A stretch of 38,536 nucleotides of DNA. Origin: Bacillota bacterium (GTDB lineage: Bacteria; Bacillota; Desulfitobacteriia; Desulfitobacteriales; Desulfitobacteriaceae). The notes below the pieces were generated by a model. The model ran no database searches and was not told where the DNA came from. It saw nothing but the letters and a program-made list of their open reading frames with translations. The DNA is taken from the NCBI GenBank assembly GCA_021849995.1, contig JAJZSC010000001.1, positions 1-38,536 on the forward strand. Direction: 5' to 3'. Below, piece by piece: positions 24,042-32,279 of this stretch; the first letter of the stretch is position 1; the number at the start of each line of letters is the position of its first letter. The position numbers were made by a program, and so were the translations under genes.

Positions 24042-24875
24042 TTGCATTTTGCAACATTGGCTTCAGGCAGCTCGGGAAATGCTATTTTGGTAGGGTCTGG
24101 CGGGAGAAGTCTTTTAATAGACTGTGGAATAAGTGCCAAAGCCCTCCTACATAATCTATCAATGCTTAATGAGTCGAGTTCTAAAGTTAAGATAGACCAC
24201 TCGCAGATTGAAGGAATAGTAATCACGCACGAGCACCGTGACCATATAACTGGCATTGGAGTTGTAGCACGTAAGTTGCGTATTCCGATTTATGCGACCT
24301 CAACCCTTTGGTCCGAGATAGAGAACAGTATCGGAAAAATTCAGGAAAATCAAAGGGTTGAGGTAAACAGTGAGGCTGTTTTTACTTGTGCCGGTTTAGG
24401 AGTTAAACTGTTCAGAACTTCTCACGATAGCAGGGAAAGCTATGGGCTAAAGATTCAGGAATCTAACGGAGATTATAAGCATACAATTGGAATTGCAACA
24501 GACACTGGTATTATTACAGAGGAAATGAATGAACATCTAAAAGGGTGTGATGCCCTGGTTGTTGAGGCAAATCATGATAAAGACAGGCTTTGGCAGGGAG
24601 GTTATCCTTGGTACTTAAAGAAACGAATCAACGGGATTTACGGCCACTTGGAGAATAAGCAGCTTGCTGAGGGACTTCTAGAATGGATAGAGGAGAATAC
24701 ACAGAGGGTGGTTTTGGCTCACCTGAGTGAAGAGAATAATACCCCGGATCTTGCTTTGTCCACGGTTGCCCGCATACTTAAAGATTCAGCTATTTCCCGG
24801 AAAAATCCCAGATTGCGTTTAAGGGTAGCTCCGCGATTTACTCCGCATGAACTTATAGTCTTAGGAGAAGAATAA
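24042..24875 (+). CDS. MBL-fold metallo-hydrolase, YycJ/WalJ-like
   Basis: A 277-residue metallo-beta-lactamase-fold protein. The metal-binding motif HEHRDH is at residues 63-68, with ATDTG and VVEANHD later in the fold and the C-terminal VLAHLSEENN. Its N-terminus FATLASGSSGNAILV is diagnostic of the YycJ (WalJ) family, thought to act as an exonuclease or nuclease-like hydrolase linked to cell-division or DNA repair. The start is TTG 24042, eight bases after AGGGAGG; an upstream in-frame ATG at 24000 lies inside the previous gene. It is followed by an HtrA protease 17 bp later, as in the walKR-yycHIJ-htrA neighbourhood, but walKR are absent here. Confidence 0.87.
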   Translation: MHFATLASGSSGNAILVGSGGRSLLIDCGISAKALLHNLSMLNESSSKVKIDHSQIEGIVITHEHRDHITGIGVVARKLRIPIYATSTLWSEIENSIGKIQENQRVEVNSEAVFTCAGLGVKLFRTSHDSRESYGLKIQESNGDYKHTIGIATDTGIITEEMNEHLKGCDALVVEANHDKDRLWQGGYPWYLKKRINGIYGHLENKQLAEGLLEWIEENTQRVVLAHLSEENNTPDLALSTVARILKDSAISRKNPRLRLRVAPRFTPHELIVLGEE

Positions 24876-24892
24876 GGTTAGGAGGTAAGGTA

Positions 24893-26053
24893 ATGAGCTA
24901 TTATAACGATAACAATTACAATAATTATCCCAACAATTCTTCTGGCAGAAGGCCCCGGTTTTTCTCTACTGTAGCAATTTCCCTAATAAGTGCTTTAATA
25001 GGCGGACTGTTGTCGGTAGCAATTATTCCTTCAGTTTATGGGAATAGACCACAGGGAAATCCAGTTGTATTAGGCCAAAATACAGCCCCTCTGGTTAATA
25101 TAACAGGTAACGCTGCTAATTTTCCGGTGGTTGAAATCTCCAAAGCAGTTGGCCCTGCAGTAGTAGGAATTTCTAATTTCCAATCGCGTGGGCGGGTATT
25201 CGGCGGAGGTGGATTGAGCGAAGTCGGAAGTGGGTCTGGTTTTATAATTGACGTCCAAAATGGTTATATTGCTACAAATGATCATGTTATTAAAGATGCT
25301 CAGAAGCTTGTGGTAAGTCTAATAGACGGCCGTAATGTAGATGCCAAAATAGTTGGAAGAGATCCAAGAACTGATTTAGCTGTCATTAAAATTCAGGCAG
25401 ATAAGCTTACTGCTGCCCAACTTGGGGACTCAACGAAAATTCAGGTAGGAGAACCGGTAGTTGCGATTGGAAATCCAGGGGGACAGGAATTCGCGCGTTC
25501 TGTAACCACAGGCGTGGTGTCAGCCACCAACAGGTTTTTGATGCTAATGGGAGAATCAAGTTTCAACTTGATTCAAACTGATGCAGCGATTAATCCGGGA
25601 AACAGCGGTGGTCCACTTGTTAATTATGCAGGACAAGTAATTGGTATTAATTCAGCCAAAAACCAGGAGCCCGGTTTCGAAGGGATGGGGTTTGCAATCC
25701 CTATTACCGATGCACTACCAACGATAAAGCAAATGATTGAGAAGGGTTATGCAAGCCATCCGGCACTCTTAGTTTCCATAGACGACCGCTATACTGCAGA
25801 ATGGGCTGCACAGCAGGGCTGGCCCTCCGGGGCTTATGTAGCCAAAGTCAATCCCGGTGGTCCAGCAGACAAAGCAGGTATTCAGGCAGGAGATGTCCTG
25901 ACGAAAATAAATGGAGTGGTTATTCGAAATTCGCTTGAATTAACTCATCAGTTATTTAAATATAAACCAGGGGATAAGATTACGGTGACTTATTATCGCA
26001 ATGGTACGGAAAAGGATGTCCAAGCGGTCTTAACCGAATTAAAATCACAATAA
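24893..26053 (+). CDS. htrA: HtrA/DegP-like serine protease
   Basis: A 386-residue membrane-anchored protease of the HtrA family that handles misfolded envelope proteins. An Asn/Tyr-rich N-terminus and one transmembrane helix (about 24-48) lead to a trypsin-like domain with catalytic His131, Asp161 and Ser238 (NDHVI, RTDLAVI, GNSGGPL), and a single C-terminal PDZ domain (about 285-380, ending in the GDKITVTYYRNG segment). Full length. TTAGGAGGTAAGGT precedes the ATG. The preceding gene is the YycJ-like hydrolase, a frequent neighbour. A GC-rich palindrome follows as terminator. Confidence 0.93.
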   Translation: MSYYNDNNYNNYPNNSSGRRPRFFSTVAISLISALIGGLLSVAIIPSVYGNRPQGNPVVLGQNTAPLVNITGNAANFPVVEISKAVGPAVVGISNFQSRGRVFGGGGLSEVGSGSGFIIDVQNGYIATNDHVIKDAQKLVVSLIDGRNVDAKIVGRDPRTDLAVIKIQADKLTAAQLGDSTKIQVGEPVVAIGNPGGQEFARSVTTGVVSATNRFLMLMGESSFNLIQTDAAINPGNSGGPLVNYAGQVIGINSAKNQEPGFEGMGFAIPITDALPTIKQMIEKGYASHPALLVSIDDRYTAEWAAQQGWPSGAYVAKVNPGGPADKAGIQAGDVLTKINGVVIRNSLELTHQLFKYKPGDKITVTYYRNGTEKDVQAVLTELKSQ

Positions 26054-26054
26054 T

Positions 26055-26080
26055 AAGGAGGGGGCATGCCCCCTCCTTTA
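26055..26080 (+). terminator. Terminator after htrA
   Basis: A strong palindrome AAGGAGGGGGC/GCCCCCTCCTT around CAT, four bases after the htrA stop codon's end; the T-tract is short. Repeat copy E starts 4-5 bp later. Confidence 0.7.
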
Positions 26081-26083
26081 ATA

Positions 26084-26170
26084 CCTGTCAGAAAGTATAA
26101 GTTTCCGGAGGCATAAGTGCATCTAGGCTATCGTCTGCGCCTTTAGGCTTGTCGCCTCCCAAGATTTCTG
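26084..26170 (+). repeat. Dispersed intergenic repeat, copy E
   Basis: A full-length copy: CCTGTCAGAAAGTATAAG, then GGAGGCATAAGTGCATCTA, CGTCTGCGCCTTTAGGC and a degraded right end TTGTCGCCTCCCAAGATTTC. It lies between the htrA terminator and rlmH. Confidence 0.85.
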
Positions 26171-26226
26171 TTTTTTAAAGTTAAAAGATGAAAGCACATT
26201 TCAAGATAATGTAGGCTGGTGCAAAT

Positions 26227-26709
26227 ATGCTGCAGATTAAAATTATTGCCATAGGCAAACTTAAGGAAAAATACCTTCAGGAAGGAATTAAGGAGTATAC
26301 TAAGAGACTAAGTGCTTATGCAAAGTTAGACATAATGGAACTTCCGGATGAACCGTGTCCGGAGAAACTGTCACCTGCCGATGAGGACAGGGTTAAGGAG
26401 CGGGAAGGGAACCGAATATTAAAGGCGGTTAGTTCCAATGATTATGTTATTCTACTGGATGTCCAGGGAAAAACCTTAGATTCCCCCGGGTTTTCCAAGC
26501 TATTTGAAGATCTGGCCCTAAGTGGAAGAAGCAACCTCATTTTCATTGTTGGTGGTTCACTGGGGGTATCCCAAAGTGTAAAGAATCGAGCGGACATAAG
26601 TCTTTCTTTTTCTAAATTAACTTTTCCTCATCAACTAATGAGACTAATTCTACTAGAGCAGATCTACCGGGCAAATCGAATTAGTCGGGGAGAACCTTAT
26701 CATAAATAA
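26227..26709 (+). CDS. rlmH: 23S rRNA (pseudouridine1915-N3)-methyltransferase RlmH
   Basis: A 160-residue SPOUT-class methyltransferase that methylates pseudouridine 1915 in helix 69 of 23S rRNA using SAM. The knotted SAM site is visible as LLDVQGKTLDSP, FIVGGSLGVS and FSKLTFPHQLMRLILLEQIYRA, and the chain ends in GEPYHK, the invariant C-terminus. It follows the htrA gene, a common arrangement in Firmicutes, with repeat copy E between. The Shine-Dalgarno sequence is weak (GGCTGGTG). Confidence 0.95.
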   Translation: MLQIKIIAIGKLKEKYLQEGIKEYTKRLSAYAKLDIMELPDEPCPEKLSPADEDRVKEREGNRILKAVSSNDYVILLDVQGKTLDSPGFSKLFEDLALSGRSNLIFIVGGSLGVSQSVKNRADISLSFSKLTFPHQLMRLILLEQIYRANRISRGEPYHK

Positions 26710-26713
26710 TTAT

Positions 26714-26759
26714 AGAAAGTGGCCTGAACCCTCAGGAATATGGGGTCAGGCCACTTTCT
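26714..26759. terminator. Bidirectional terminator between rlmH and the - strand gene
   Basis: A perfect 14-bp inverted repeat AGAAAGTGGCCTGA/TCAGGCCACTTTCT with an 18-base centre. It lies between convergent genes and could end transcription from both sides, though T-tracts are weak. Confidence 0.75.
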
Positions 26760-26867
26760 ACGTTTCGAGTTGTGATTACTCTTTTGGACTTTTTTGTTTA
26801 TTATAACCTCTCTCGCCATAGGGCTGCAAATTATTTAGCCAGCTGTGATTAAATATTTGGTTAAATA

Positions 26868-27962
26868 TTATGGCTTTTTACAAAGATTGTTTTTAAGATT
26901 CACCAAAAAATCCTGGACATTTGTTACGATTGTAGTAACTTCCAAACTTCCGCGATCTCTCAACTTGTTTACAGCGAACTCAGCTATATCAACATAATAG
27001 ATATAAACAGGGCGAATCTCACCCTTACGGACTGTGTAAGAAGGGGTCATATTTCCTGAAGCTATGGTGTGCAGCTGGGTCGCTAGACATATTAAGGTAG
27101 TGGCTTTTCTAGTATGTTTTCGCATTTCATCTTGGGCTTGGTAAACATCGGAGATTACCGAAGGTAATGGCCCGTCATCACGGATTGAGCCGGCTAAAAC
27201 AAGTGGTATATTATTTTTTAGGGCTGAATAGACGACACCATCAGTAATCTTTTCTTGTTTCAGCAACGCAGGAAGTGAGCCTGCTTTTCTTGCCTTATTG
27301 ATTAAATCCAAGTGGTTATAGTGGCCATCCTTAACAGATTCTTGGGTATATGTATTTTGACCTAGGGCTGTATTAAAGAGGCCGGCCTCCAAGTCATGTG
27401 TAGCCATAGCGTTGCCGGCGAGGATCGCATGTACATAACCTTCATCGATCAGATTGGATAATGCACATCGTGAGTCAAAATCAAACACTACAGCCGGACC
27501 CAGAACCCAAACTATATAACCGTTTTCCTTTTCATATCTTAATAACTCATATAGATTATTATAGTCTTTGGAGTAGGCAGTTTCCCTGGAACGGCCAGCT
27601 CTGAAAGCAAATAAATCAACCTGAGAATCCTTGGATCTCAAGCCTTCAGCGTAGACATAAATTCCCTCACTGGCGTCTTCTGTTCTGCCCACGAACACTT
27701 TTTGGCCCGTTTTCAGGTTTCGAAACTCCACTACTTTAATACTGCCGTCATCCGAAAGAACAGGTACGCAATCCATTCTACTTTCGCTAGCTAATATCCA
27801 CTTCCCCGCAATCTTGAAATACTCAGGGAAAATTGACATTGCGTGATAGTTGTCTGGAGCGACACCGTCTTTGATGACCTCAACAATCTTAGCATTTGGT
27901 GCTGAGAGAAACTTGTCTTGATTAAAATCTGGAGTACGAGATTTTGGTAATTGAAAATTCAT
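26868..27962 (-). CDS. TIGR00300-type LOR/SDH, ornithine cyclodeaminase-like protein
   Basis: A 364-residue protein. The N-terminal part (about 15-100; NAKIVEVIKDGVAPDNYHAMSIFPE) matches the LOR/SDH conserved region, and the rest resembles the TIGR00300 family typified by archaeal alternative ornithine cyclodeaminases and by the C-terminal half of cyanobacterial arginine dihydrolase ArgZ/AgrE. The enzyme may act on ornithine or a related amino acid with NAD; this is inference. It lacks the arginine dihydrolase domain. ATG 27962 is preferred to one 11 codons upstream because AGGAGGGATAAA lies before it. It is the only sizeable gene on the - strand, convergent with rlmH and divergent from the hyd genes. 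Confidence 0.7.
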   Translation of the reverse strand: MNFQLPKSRTPDFNQDKFLSAPNAKIVEVIKDGVAPDNYHAMSIFPEYFKIAGKWILASESRMDCVPVLSDDGSIKVVEFRNLKTGQKVFVGRTEDASEGIYVYAEGLRSKDSQVDLFAFRAGRSRETAYSKDYNNLYELLRYEKENGYIVWVLGPAVVFDFDSRCALSNLIDEGYVHAILAGNAMATHDLEAGLFNTALGQNTYTQESVKDGHYNHLDLINKARKAGSLPALLKQEKITDGVVYSALKNNIPLVLAGSIRDDGPLPSVISDVYQAQDEMRKHTRKATTLICLATQLHTIASGNMTPSYTVRKGEIRPVYIYYVDIAEFAVNKLRDRGSLEVTTIVTNVQDFLVNLKNNLCKKP

Positions 27963-28002
27963 TTTATCCCTCCTGTGTTTAGACTTGCAAAACACTCCAG
28001 GT

Positions 28003-28008
28003 ATTATA
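28003..28008 (-). promoter_or_regulatory. Possible -10 element of the - strand gene
   Basis: TATAAT on the - strand about 40 bp before the start codon; no convincing -35. From 28009 to 28280 the DNA is AT-rich and shows no gene. Confidence 0.35.
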
Positions 28009-28280
28009 CATAAGAATGTAAGGCTAGACTTTCAGTAATTAATTAAATATTTTACTCTGATTTACTCTGTATTTAAATCTTTCCTTTAAATATCTTTTAT
28101 TGCCCTCAACAGATTTTATTGTTTTCAACTTCATTACTTATGAAATTCCTTGGGAATCCCTATTAATAGATTCATTAAAATATACTTAAATACGTTTAAA
28201 ATGTATACGTTGAAAATACTCTTACAAATATGTCTACAGGCTTAGTTTATAATTCATTCTTAGAGTAAATAAATAAGGCA

Positions 28281-28309
28281 TTGACTTAAGCCTTCCTACT
28301 TGTTAAAAT
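28281..28309 (+). promoter_or_regulatory. Probable promoter of the hyd maturation operon
   Basis: TTGACT (28281-28286), 17-bp spacer, TAAAAT (28304-28309). Transcription would start near 28316, leaving a leader of about 330 nt before the first gene. Confidence 0.65.
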
Positions 28310-28320
28310 AATTACAAGTA
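28297..28320. promoter_or_regulatory. Rex-like operator overlapping the -10
   Basis: A dyad TACTTGT/ACAAGTA encloses TTGTTAAAATAATTACAA (28300-28317), which matches the Rex consensus TTGTTAANNNNTTAACAA at 12 of 14 fixed positions. It covers the -10 and start site, the position expected for repression by the NADH-sensing regulator Rex. Identified by eye. Confidence 0.5.
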
Positions 28321-28586
28321 CAAAGACTGTTAGAAGGTTTATAAGACTAACTTACAAGATGTAAACTAATATTTATTGATGTAAATAATAAAAACAGGTT
28401 AAGGAAACATACATTAAAATTCCTTCAAGTAGTGAGTATTGCCGAATGCGTCAAGAAAGTTAATTCTTAGCCGTTTGGCACTGAAATAAAAAACACCCGT
28501 ACCTAACAGAAAAGAGCAATCTAATCTGAAAGGAACAGTACAGAGCATAAAACTCCTGGGTTTTTCCTAGGCGTCTTAGGTGTATG

Positions 28587-28612
28587 AACTTTCCTACTCG
28601 GAAAGTTTTTTT
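28587..28612 (+). terminator. Terminator within the hyd leader
   Basis: A perfect stem AACTTTCC/GGAAAGTT with loop TACTC, then about seven T. It lies 34 bp before the first hyd gene and could end an independent small RNA or act as an attenuator. Between the promoter and this site a further hairpin CCTGGG-TTTTT-CCTAGG is seen at 28555-28571; otherwise the leader holds nothing I recognise. Confidence 0.75.
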
Positions 28613-28645
28613 AGTTAAGACCATTTAAAGATTTTTGTTGGATCA

Positions 28646-28915
28646 TTGGAGGAGGTTACGATGAAGAAGGTAGCGGTAATAAGTGCTATTTTGGAAGAAC
28701 CGAAAATTTGTCAACAGCCCTTCAACGAAACGGTTTCAAGATTTAGTCATCTTGTGAGGGGCCGGATGGGTATACCCTTCGAAGATCATGGTATAGCTGT
28801 GGTTTCTATTGTAGTGGTAGGGAATTTAGATGAGATAAATAGCTTTACAGGCAAACTCGGTAACATCGCCCATGTTTCTGTTAAGACCTCAATTTCCAAG
28901 AAAGAGTTGGATTAG
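28646..28915 (+). CDS. TM1266-family iron-only hydrogenase system regulator
   Basis: A small (89 or, from ATG 28661, 84 residues) ACT-like protein resembling the TM1266 family, which accompanies [FeFe]-hydrogenase maturation genes. It has the family features EEPKICQQPFNETVSRFSHLVRGRMGIPFEDHGIAVVSIVVVG and KLGNIAHVSVKTSIS. The regulatory role is proposed for the family, not proven. The start used here is the first Met; ATG 28661, with GGAGGAGG about nine bases upstream and the usual MKKVAVIS, is the better start. It ends one base before hydE. Confidence 0.8.
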   Translation: MEEVTMKKVAVISAILEEPKICQQPFNETVSRFSHLVRGRMGIPFEDHGIAVVSIVVVGNLDEINSFTGKLGNIAHVSVKTSISKKELD

Positions 28916-28916
28916 T

Positions 28917-29972
28917 ATGAGAGCGATAATAGATAAACTTTATAAGGATCAGTTCCTGCAGGAACACGAATTGACGGATCTGCTTTATGGGCTTAAACCT
29001 GAAGAAGAATCGTACCTTTTTGCTAAAGCGCAAGAGATAAGAACCAAGCATTATGGGAAAAAAGTTTACATGCGGGGGCTAATAGAGTTTACAAATTACT
29101 GCAAGAGAGATTGTCAGTATTGTGGAATCCGGGCCTCAAATAAAAAGGCAGACCGGTATAGGTTAAGCATAGATCAAGTACTTGATGCCTGCGTAGAAGG
29201 TGAGAGGCTAGGTTATCAGACCTATGTGCTTCAGGGCGGGGAAGATGAATACTTCACCGATTCAAGGCTAGTTGAGCTTATCGAAGCTATTAAAAAGAAG
29301 TTTCCTAAAGCGGCTATTACTTTATCTGTCGGAGAAAAGCCCTACGAATCATATCTCAAGTATTTTGAAGCTGGAGCTGACAGGTATTTGCTCAGGCATG
29401 AAACAGCCTCAGAAGAATTATACAACCGCTTACATCCAAGAATGAGCTTTTTACATCGAAAGGAATGCTTAAATAATCTAAAACGTATTGGTTACCAGGT
29501 TGGTGCGGGTTTCATGGTAGGATTGCCGGGTCAAAAGGTTGAGGATTATGTCAGAGATCTCATTTACCTAAAAGAGCTGGAGCCACACATGGTTGGAATA
29601 GGTCCCTTCATTCCGCACAAAGATACTCCTCTTGGCGGGGAAACAGGCGGGACACTTGAGCAGACCCTTATCCTTTTAGCTATTATCAGGTTGCTCTTGC
29701 CAAAGGTATTACTTCCAGCCACTACAGCTCTCGGGACCATTAACCCCTTCGGAAGGGAGAAAGGGTTGCAGGCTGGTGCTAATGTCGTGATGCCAAATCT
29801 CACGCCAATGCAGGTAAGAGAAAAGTATTCCCTTTACGATGGAAAGATTTGTACAGGGGATGAAGCGGCTGAATGCCGCCGTTGTATCGAGCAACGGATC
29901 AATAAGGCAGGCTTTGAGCTCGATATGGGCAGAGGTGACCATAAGGAATGGAGGGGTCGAGATGTTTATTGA
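28917..29972 (+). CDS. hydE: [FeFe]-hydrogenase H-cluster radical SAM maturase HydE
   Basis: A 351-residue radical SAM enzyme that helps build the dithiolate part of the hydrogenase H-cluster. The cluster motif CX3CX2C is Cys62, Cys66 and Cys69 (NYCKRDCQYCG), and the family-typical YVLQGGEDEYF and LRHETASEELYNRLHP follow. Near the C-terminus CTGDEAAECRRC could hold an accessory cluster. ATG 28917 overlaps none of the previous gene and gives the usual MRAIIDKLYK start; an earlier in-frame ATG at 28872 would overlap it. The end overlaps hydG by 11 nt, showing a shared transcript. No hydrogenase structural gene or hydF is in the window. Confidence 0.92.
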   Translation: MRAIIDKLYKDQFLQEHELTDLLYGLKPEEESYLFAKAQEIRTKHYGKKVYMRGLIEFTNYCKRDCQYCGIRASNKKADRYRLSIDQVLDACVEGERLGYQTYVLQGGEDEYFTDSRLVELIEAIKKKFPKAAITLSVGEKPYESYLKYFEAGADRYLLRHETASEELYNRLHPRMSFLHRKECLNNLKRIGYQVGAGFMVGLPGQKVEDYVRDLIYLKELEPHMVGIGPFIPHKDTPLGGETGGTLEQTLILLAIIRLLLPKVLLPATTALGTINPFGREKGLQAGANVVMPNLTPMQVREKYSLYDGKICTGDEAAECRRCIEQRINKAGFELDMGRGDHKEWRGRDVY

Positions 29973-31338
29973 TCATAACTATATAACTGACTTACTTGAC
30001 GAAGCAAGCAGGGCGAGCTCTCAGGAGATCGCTGAGGTTTTGGAAAAAGCCAGACAACACAAGGGGCTGAGCCATCGTGATGTAGCCATATTACTTCAGA
30101 TAGACTCTGAAGATCAAGTCAGGGAGCTTTTTCAGGTGGCAGATGATATTAAGAAATCAATCTATGGAAACAGGGTTGTCGTTTTCGCTCCATTGTATGT
30201 AAGTAACTTTTGCGTCAATAACTGCACCTACTGTGGATATCAAAGGAAAAACAACATTGTCCGCCGAAAGCTAACCTTTGATGAGATTAGGGAGGAAGTG
30301 CGTCTACTTACCAGAATGGGGCATAAGAGAATAGCTCTTGAGGCTGGTGAGGACCCTGTTAATTGTGATATTGACTATATCTTAAAAGCTATTGAAACCA
30401 TCTATAACGCTGAAAACTCCTTTGGTAAGATCAGAAGGATCAATGTTAATATTGCTGCCACGAGTGTTGAAAACTACCGAAAACTTAAAGAAGCTCAGAT
30501 TGGAACTTATATTCTCTTTCAAGAGACTTATCACCGGCCAACTTATGAAAAGGTGCATCCTAATTCGGTAAAAGGTGATTATGAATATCATACATTTGCT
30601 TTTGACCGGGCGATGGAAGCAGGCCTTGATGATGTAGGAGGTGGGGTGTTATTCGGCCTCGCCGATCCAAAATTTGAAGTAATGGCTCTAATGCTTCACA
30701 ATGAACATCTTGAGCAAAAGTTCGGTGTAGGATTTCATACAATCTCCGTTCCTAGGATAAAAAAAGCAGAAGGTATGGATATCTCAAACTTTCCTCATTT
30801 AGTTAGCGATGAGATGTTTAAAAGGGTAATTGCCATTATCAGGCTTGCAGTTCCGTTTACGGGAATTATCCTCTCGACCAGGGAGGCGCCAGAGTTAAGA
30901 CGGGAAGCGCTGAAATATGGAGTATCTCAGATTAGTGCTGGCTCTTGTACAGGGGTAGGTGGTTATAAGGAAAGTGAGCAAGGAGTATCGACTGCTCAAT
31001 TTGATGTGGCTGATCACCGAACTCCATCAGAGATTTTAAAAGAGTTAATTAAGGATGGGCATATTCCTAGTTACTGTACTGCTTGCTACAGGCAAGGAAG
31101 AACAGGGGACCGTTTTATGAGCTTAGCGAAATCCGGGCAGATCCAAAACGTATGTGGACCAAATGCCCTGGTCACCTTGATGGAATACATCTTGGATTAT
31201 GGTGACCAAGAGTTATCTGATCTTGGTGAGCAATTAATAGTTAATGAAACTGCTAAGATTAAGCGAAATGATATTCAGGGCTGGGTACTAAACAGCATCT
31301 CCAAGCTGAAGTCCGGAGAGAGGGATTTATATCTGTAG
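29962..31338 (+). CDS. hydG: [FeFe]-hydrogenase H-cluster radical SAM maturase HydG
   Basis: A 458-residue radical SAM tyrosine lyase that produces the CO and CN ligands of the H-cluster from tyrosine. The SAM-cluster motif CX3CX2C is Cys84, Cys88 and Cys91 (NFCVNNCTYCGY). The C-terminal auxiliary-cluster motif CX2CX22C is Cys372, Cys375 and Cys398, the feature that separates HydG from ThiH. ATG 29962 follows GGAGGGGTCGAG; an upstream in-frame ATG at 29839 would run inside hydE. The operon ends at a strong terminator about 110 bp on. Confidence 0.95.
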   Translation: MFIDHNYITDLLDEASRASSQEIAEVLEKARQHKGLSHRDVAILLQIDSEDQVRELFQVADDIKKSIYGNRVVVFAPLYVSNFCVNNCTYCGYQRKNNIVRRKLTFDEIREEVRLLTRMGHKRIALEAGEDPVNCDIDYILKAIETIYNAENSFGKIRRINVNIAATSVENYRKLKEAQIGTYILFQETYHRPTYEKVHPNSVKGDYEYHTFAFDRAMEAGLDDVGGGVLFGLADPKFEVMALMLHNEHLEQKFGVGFHTISVPRIKKAEGMDISNFPHLVSDEMFKRVIAIIRLAVPFTGIILSTREAPELRREALKYGVSQISAGSCTGVGGYKESEQGVSTAQFDVADHRTPSEILKELIKDGHIPSYCTACYRQGRTGDRFMSLAKSGQIQNVCGPNALVTLMEYILDYGDQELSDLGEQLIVNETAKIKRNDIQGWVLNSISKLKSGERDLYL

Positions 31339-31450
31339 TAGATTGACAAAGTTTATCACCTGACAGAATCCTTCAAAATTCTAATAAGCTGAAAATTACT
31401 TGACTAGATCTACTGGAACACTTAAGAGGTGTACCAAGCTTAAACAGATA

Positions 31451-31492
31451 AAAAACAAGATGACCTAGTTAATCAGGTCATCTTGTTTTTTT
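31451..31492 (+). terminator. Terminator of the hyd operon
   Basis: A perfect 11-bp core CAAGATGACCT/AGGTCATCTTG flanked by A and T tracts (AAAAA before, TTTTTTT after), suited to work in both directions. Confidence 0.9.
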
Positions 31493-31496
31493 ACAG

Positions 31497-31538
31497 CATA
31501 TCAAAAAGTATTCCTATCAGGGTGCATGAGTGCAGTTA
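31497..31538 (+). repeat. Dispersed intergenic repeat, left fragment F
   Basis: ATCAAAAAGTATTCC then CAGGGTGCATGAGTGCAG matches the left half of the family. The right half is missing or unrecognisable. It begins about 5 bp after the hyd terminator. Confidence 0.55.
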
Positions 31539-31622
31539 GTAGTGAAGCAGCCGAGCTCGATTCTTGGGTGAAACAACTCACTAAAGAAAGTCTATTAAGC
31601 AAAGATACCGGAGGATGTTGGA

Positions 31623-31847
31623 CTAATAGAACTTTTTAGGAGTCTTGACATAGTCTGTAGTCTCAAATAAATGTTCTACTGATTTCCGGTCATAAATCGC
31701 GTGAATATCCTTAACACATTTTTCACTGGAATAACCTTTTAACCCAATGTTTGATAACTTACTGTAGATAGTTGCTAGAGCTTTTTTTGCCTCTGTTTCT
31801 GACATCTTGCTGATTGTCTCTGAATAATCATTTACTCTCATCTTCAT
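31623..31847 (-). CDS. Small hypothetical protein
   Basis: A 74-residue, charged, mainly helical protein (SETEAKKALATIYSKLSNIGLKGYSSEKCVKDIHAIYDRKSVEHLFE). GAAAGAGGGATGAAG lies just upstream of its ATG on the - strand, a usable ribosome binding site, which favours a real gene. No family is recognised. It is flanked by repeat copies F and G, and no terminator of its own is obvious. Confidence 0.45.
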   Translation of the reverse strand: MKMRVNDYSETISKMSETEAKKALATIYSKLSNIGLKGYSSEKCVKDIHAIYDRKSVEHLFETTDYVKTPKKFY

Positions 31848-31870
31848 CCCTCTTTCCCCTCAGTATTTTT

Positions 31871-31964
31871 TGCACCACTCATAGAAAGATAACTCTGTGG
31901 TGGCATAAGTGGTGCATCTAAGCAGTCGCCTGCGCCTTTAAGCTTGGCGCCAGCTAAGCTTTCA
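31871..31964 (+). repeat. Dispersed intergenic repeat, copy G
   Basis: CATAGAAAGATAAC at left, GGCATAAGTGGTGCATCTA in the middle, CGCCTGCGCCTTTAAGC and a right hairpin AAGCTTGGC/GCTAAGCTT (one G-T pair). It is the copy closest in sequence to H. From 31965 to 32225 I see no gene or signal. Confidence 0.85.
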
Positions 31965-32225
31965 TTTAATATTCTGTGGAAATACCCTATTAATACATGT
32001 TACTCTATGCAGAAATAATAATGCCTCTTTGATGACATAATATTCAAAAAAATTAAAATAGTCAAGAATCAAATTGTAAGTATTTGTTATATGCTGGATC
32101 TTTCAACGTGCATAAGATGTGAAAAAGGATTAAGCTACTTAACATGCATATTAAAAAAACAGTTTAGTCGGAAATTTGTGAGTAGAGCGAATTAGGGATG
32201 CTTAGGCATTTTCTAGGCAAAAGTA

Positions 32226-32255
32226 TTGACATAAGGCCTGGAACTATAGCATAAT
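32226..32255 (+). promoter_or_regulatory. Probable lysA promoter
   Basis: TTGACA (32226-32231), 18-bp spacer and CATAAT (32250-32255), about 25 bp before the riboswitch aptamer. Confidence 0.65.
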
Positions 32256-32279
32256 AAATCAACTTCATATTGTTAAAGA

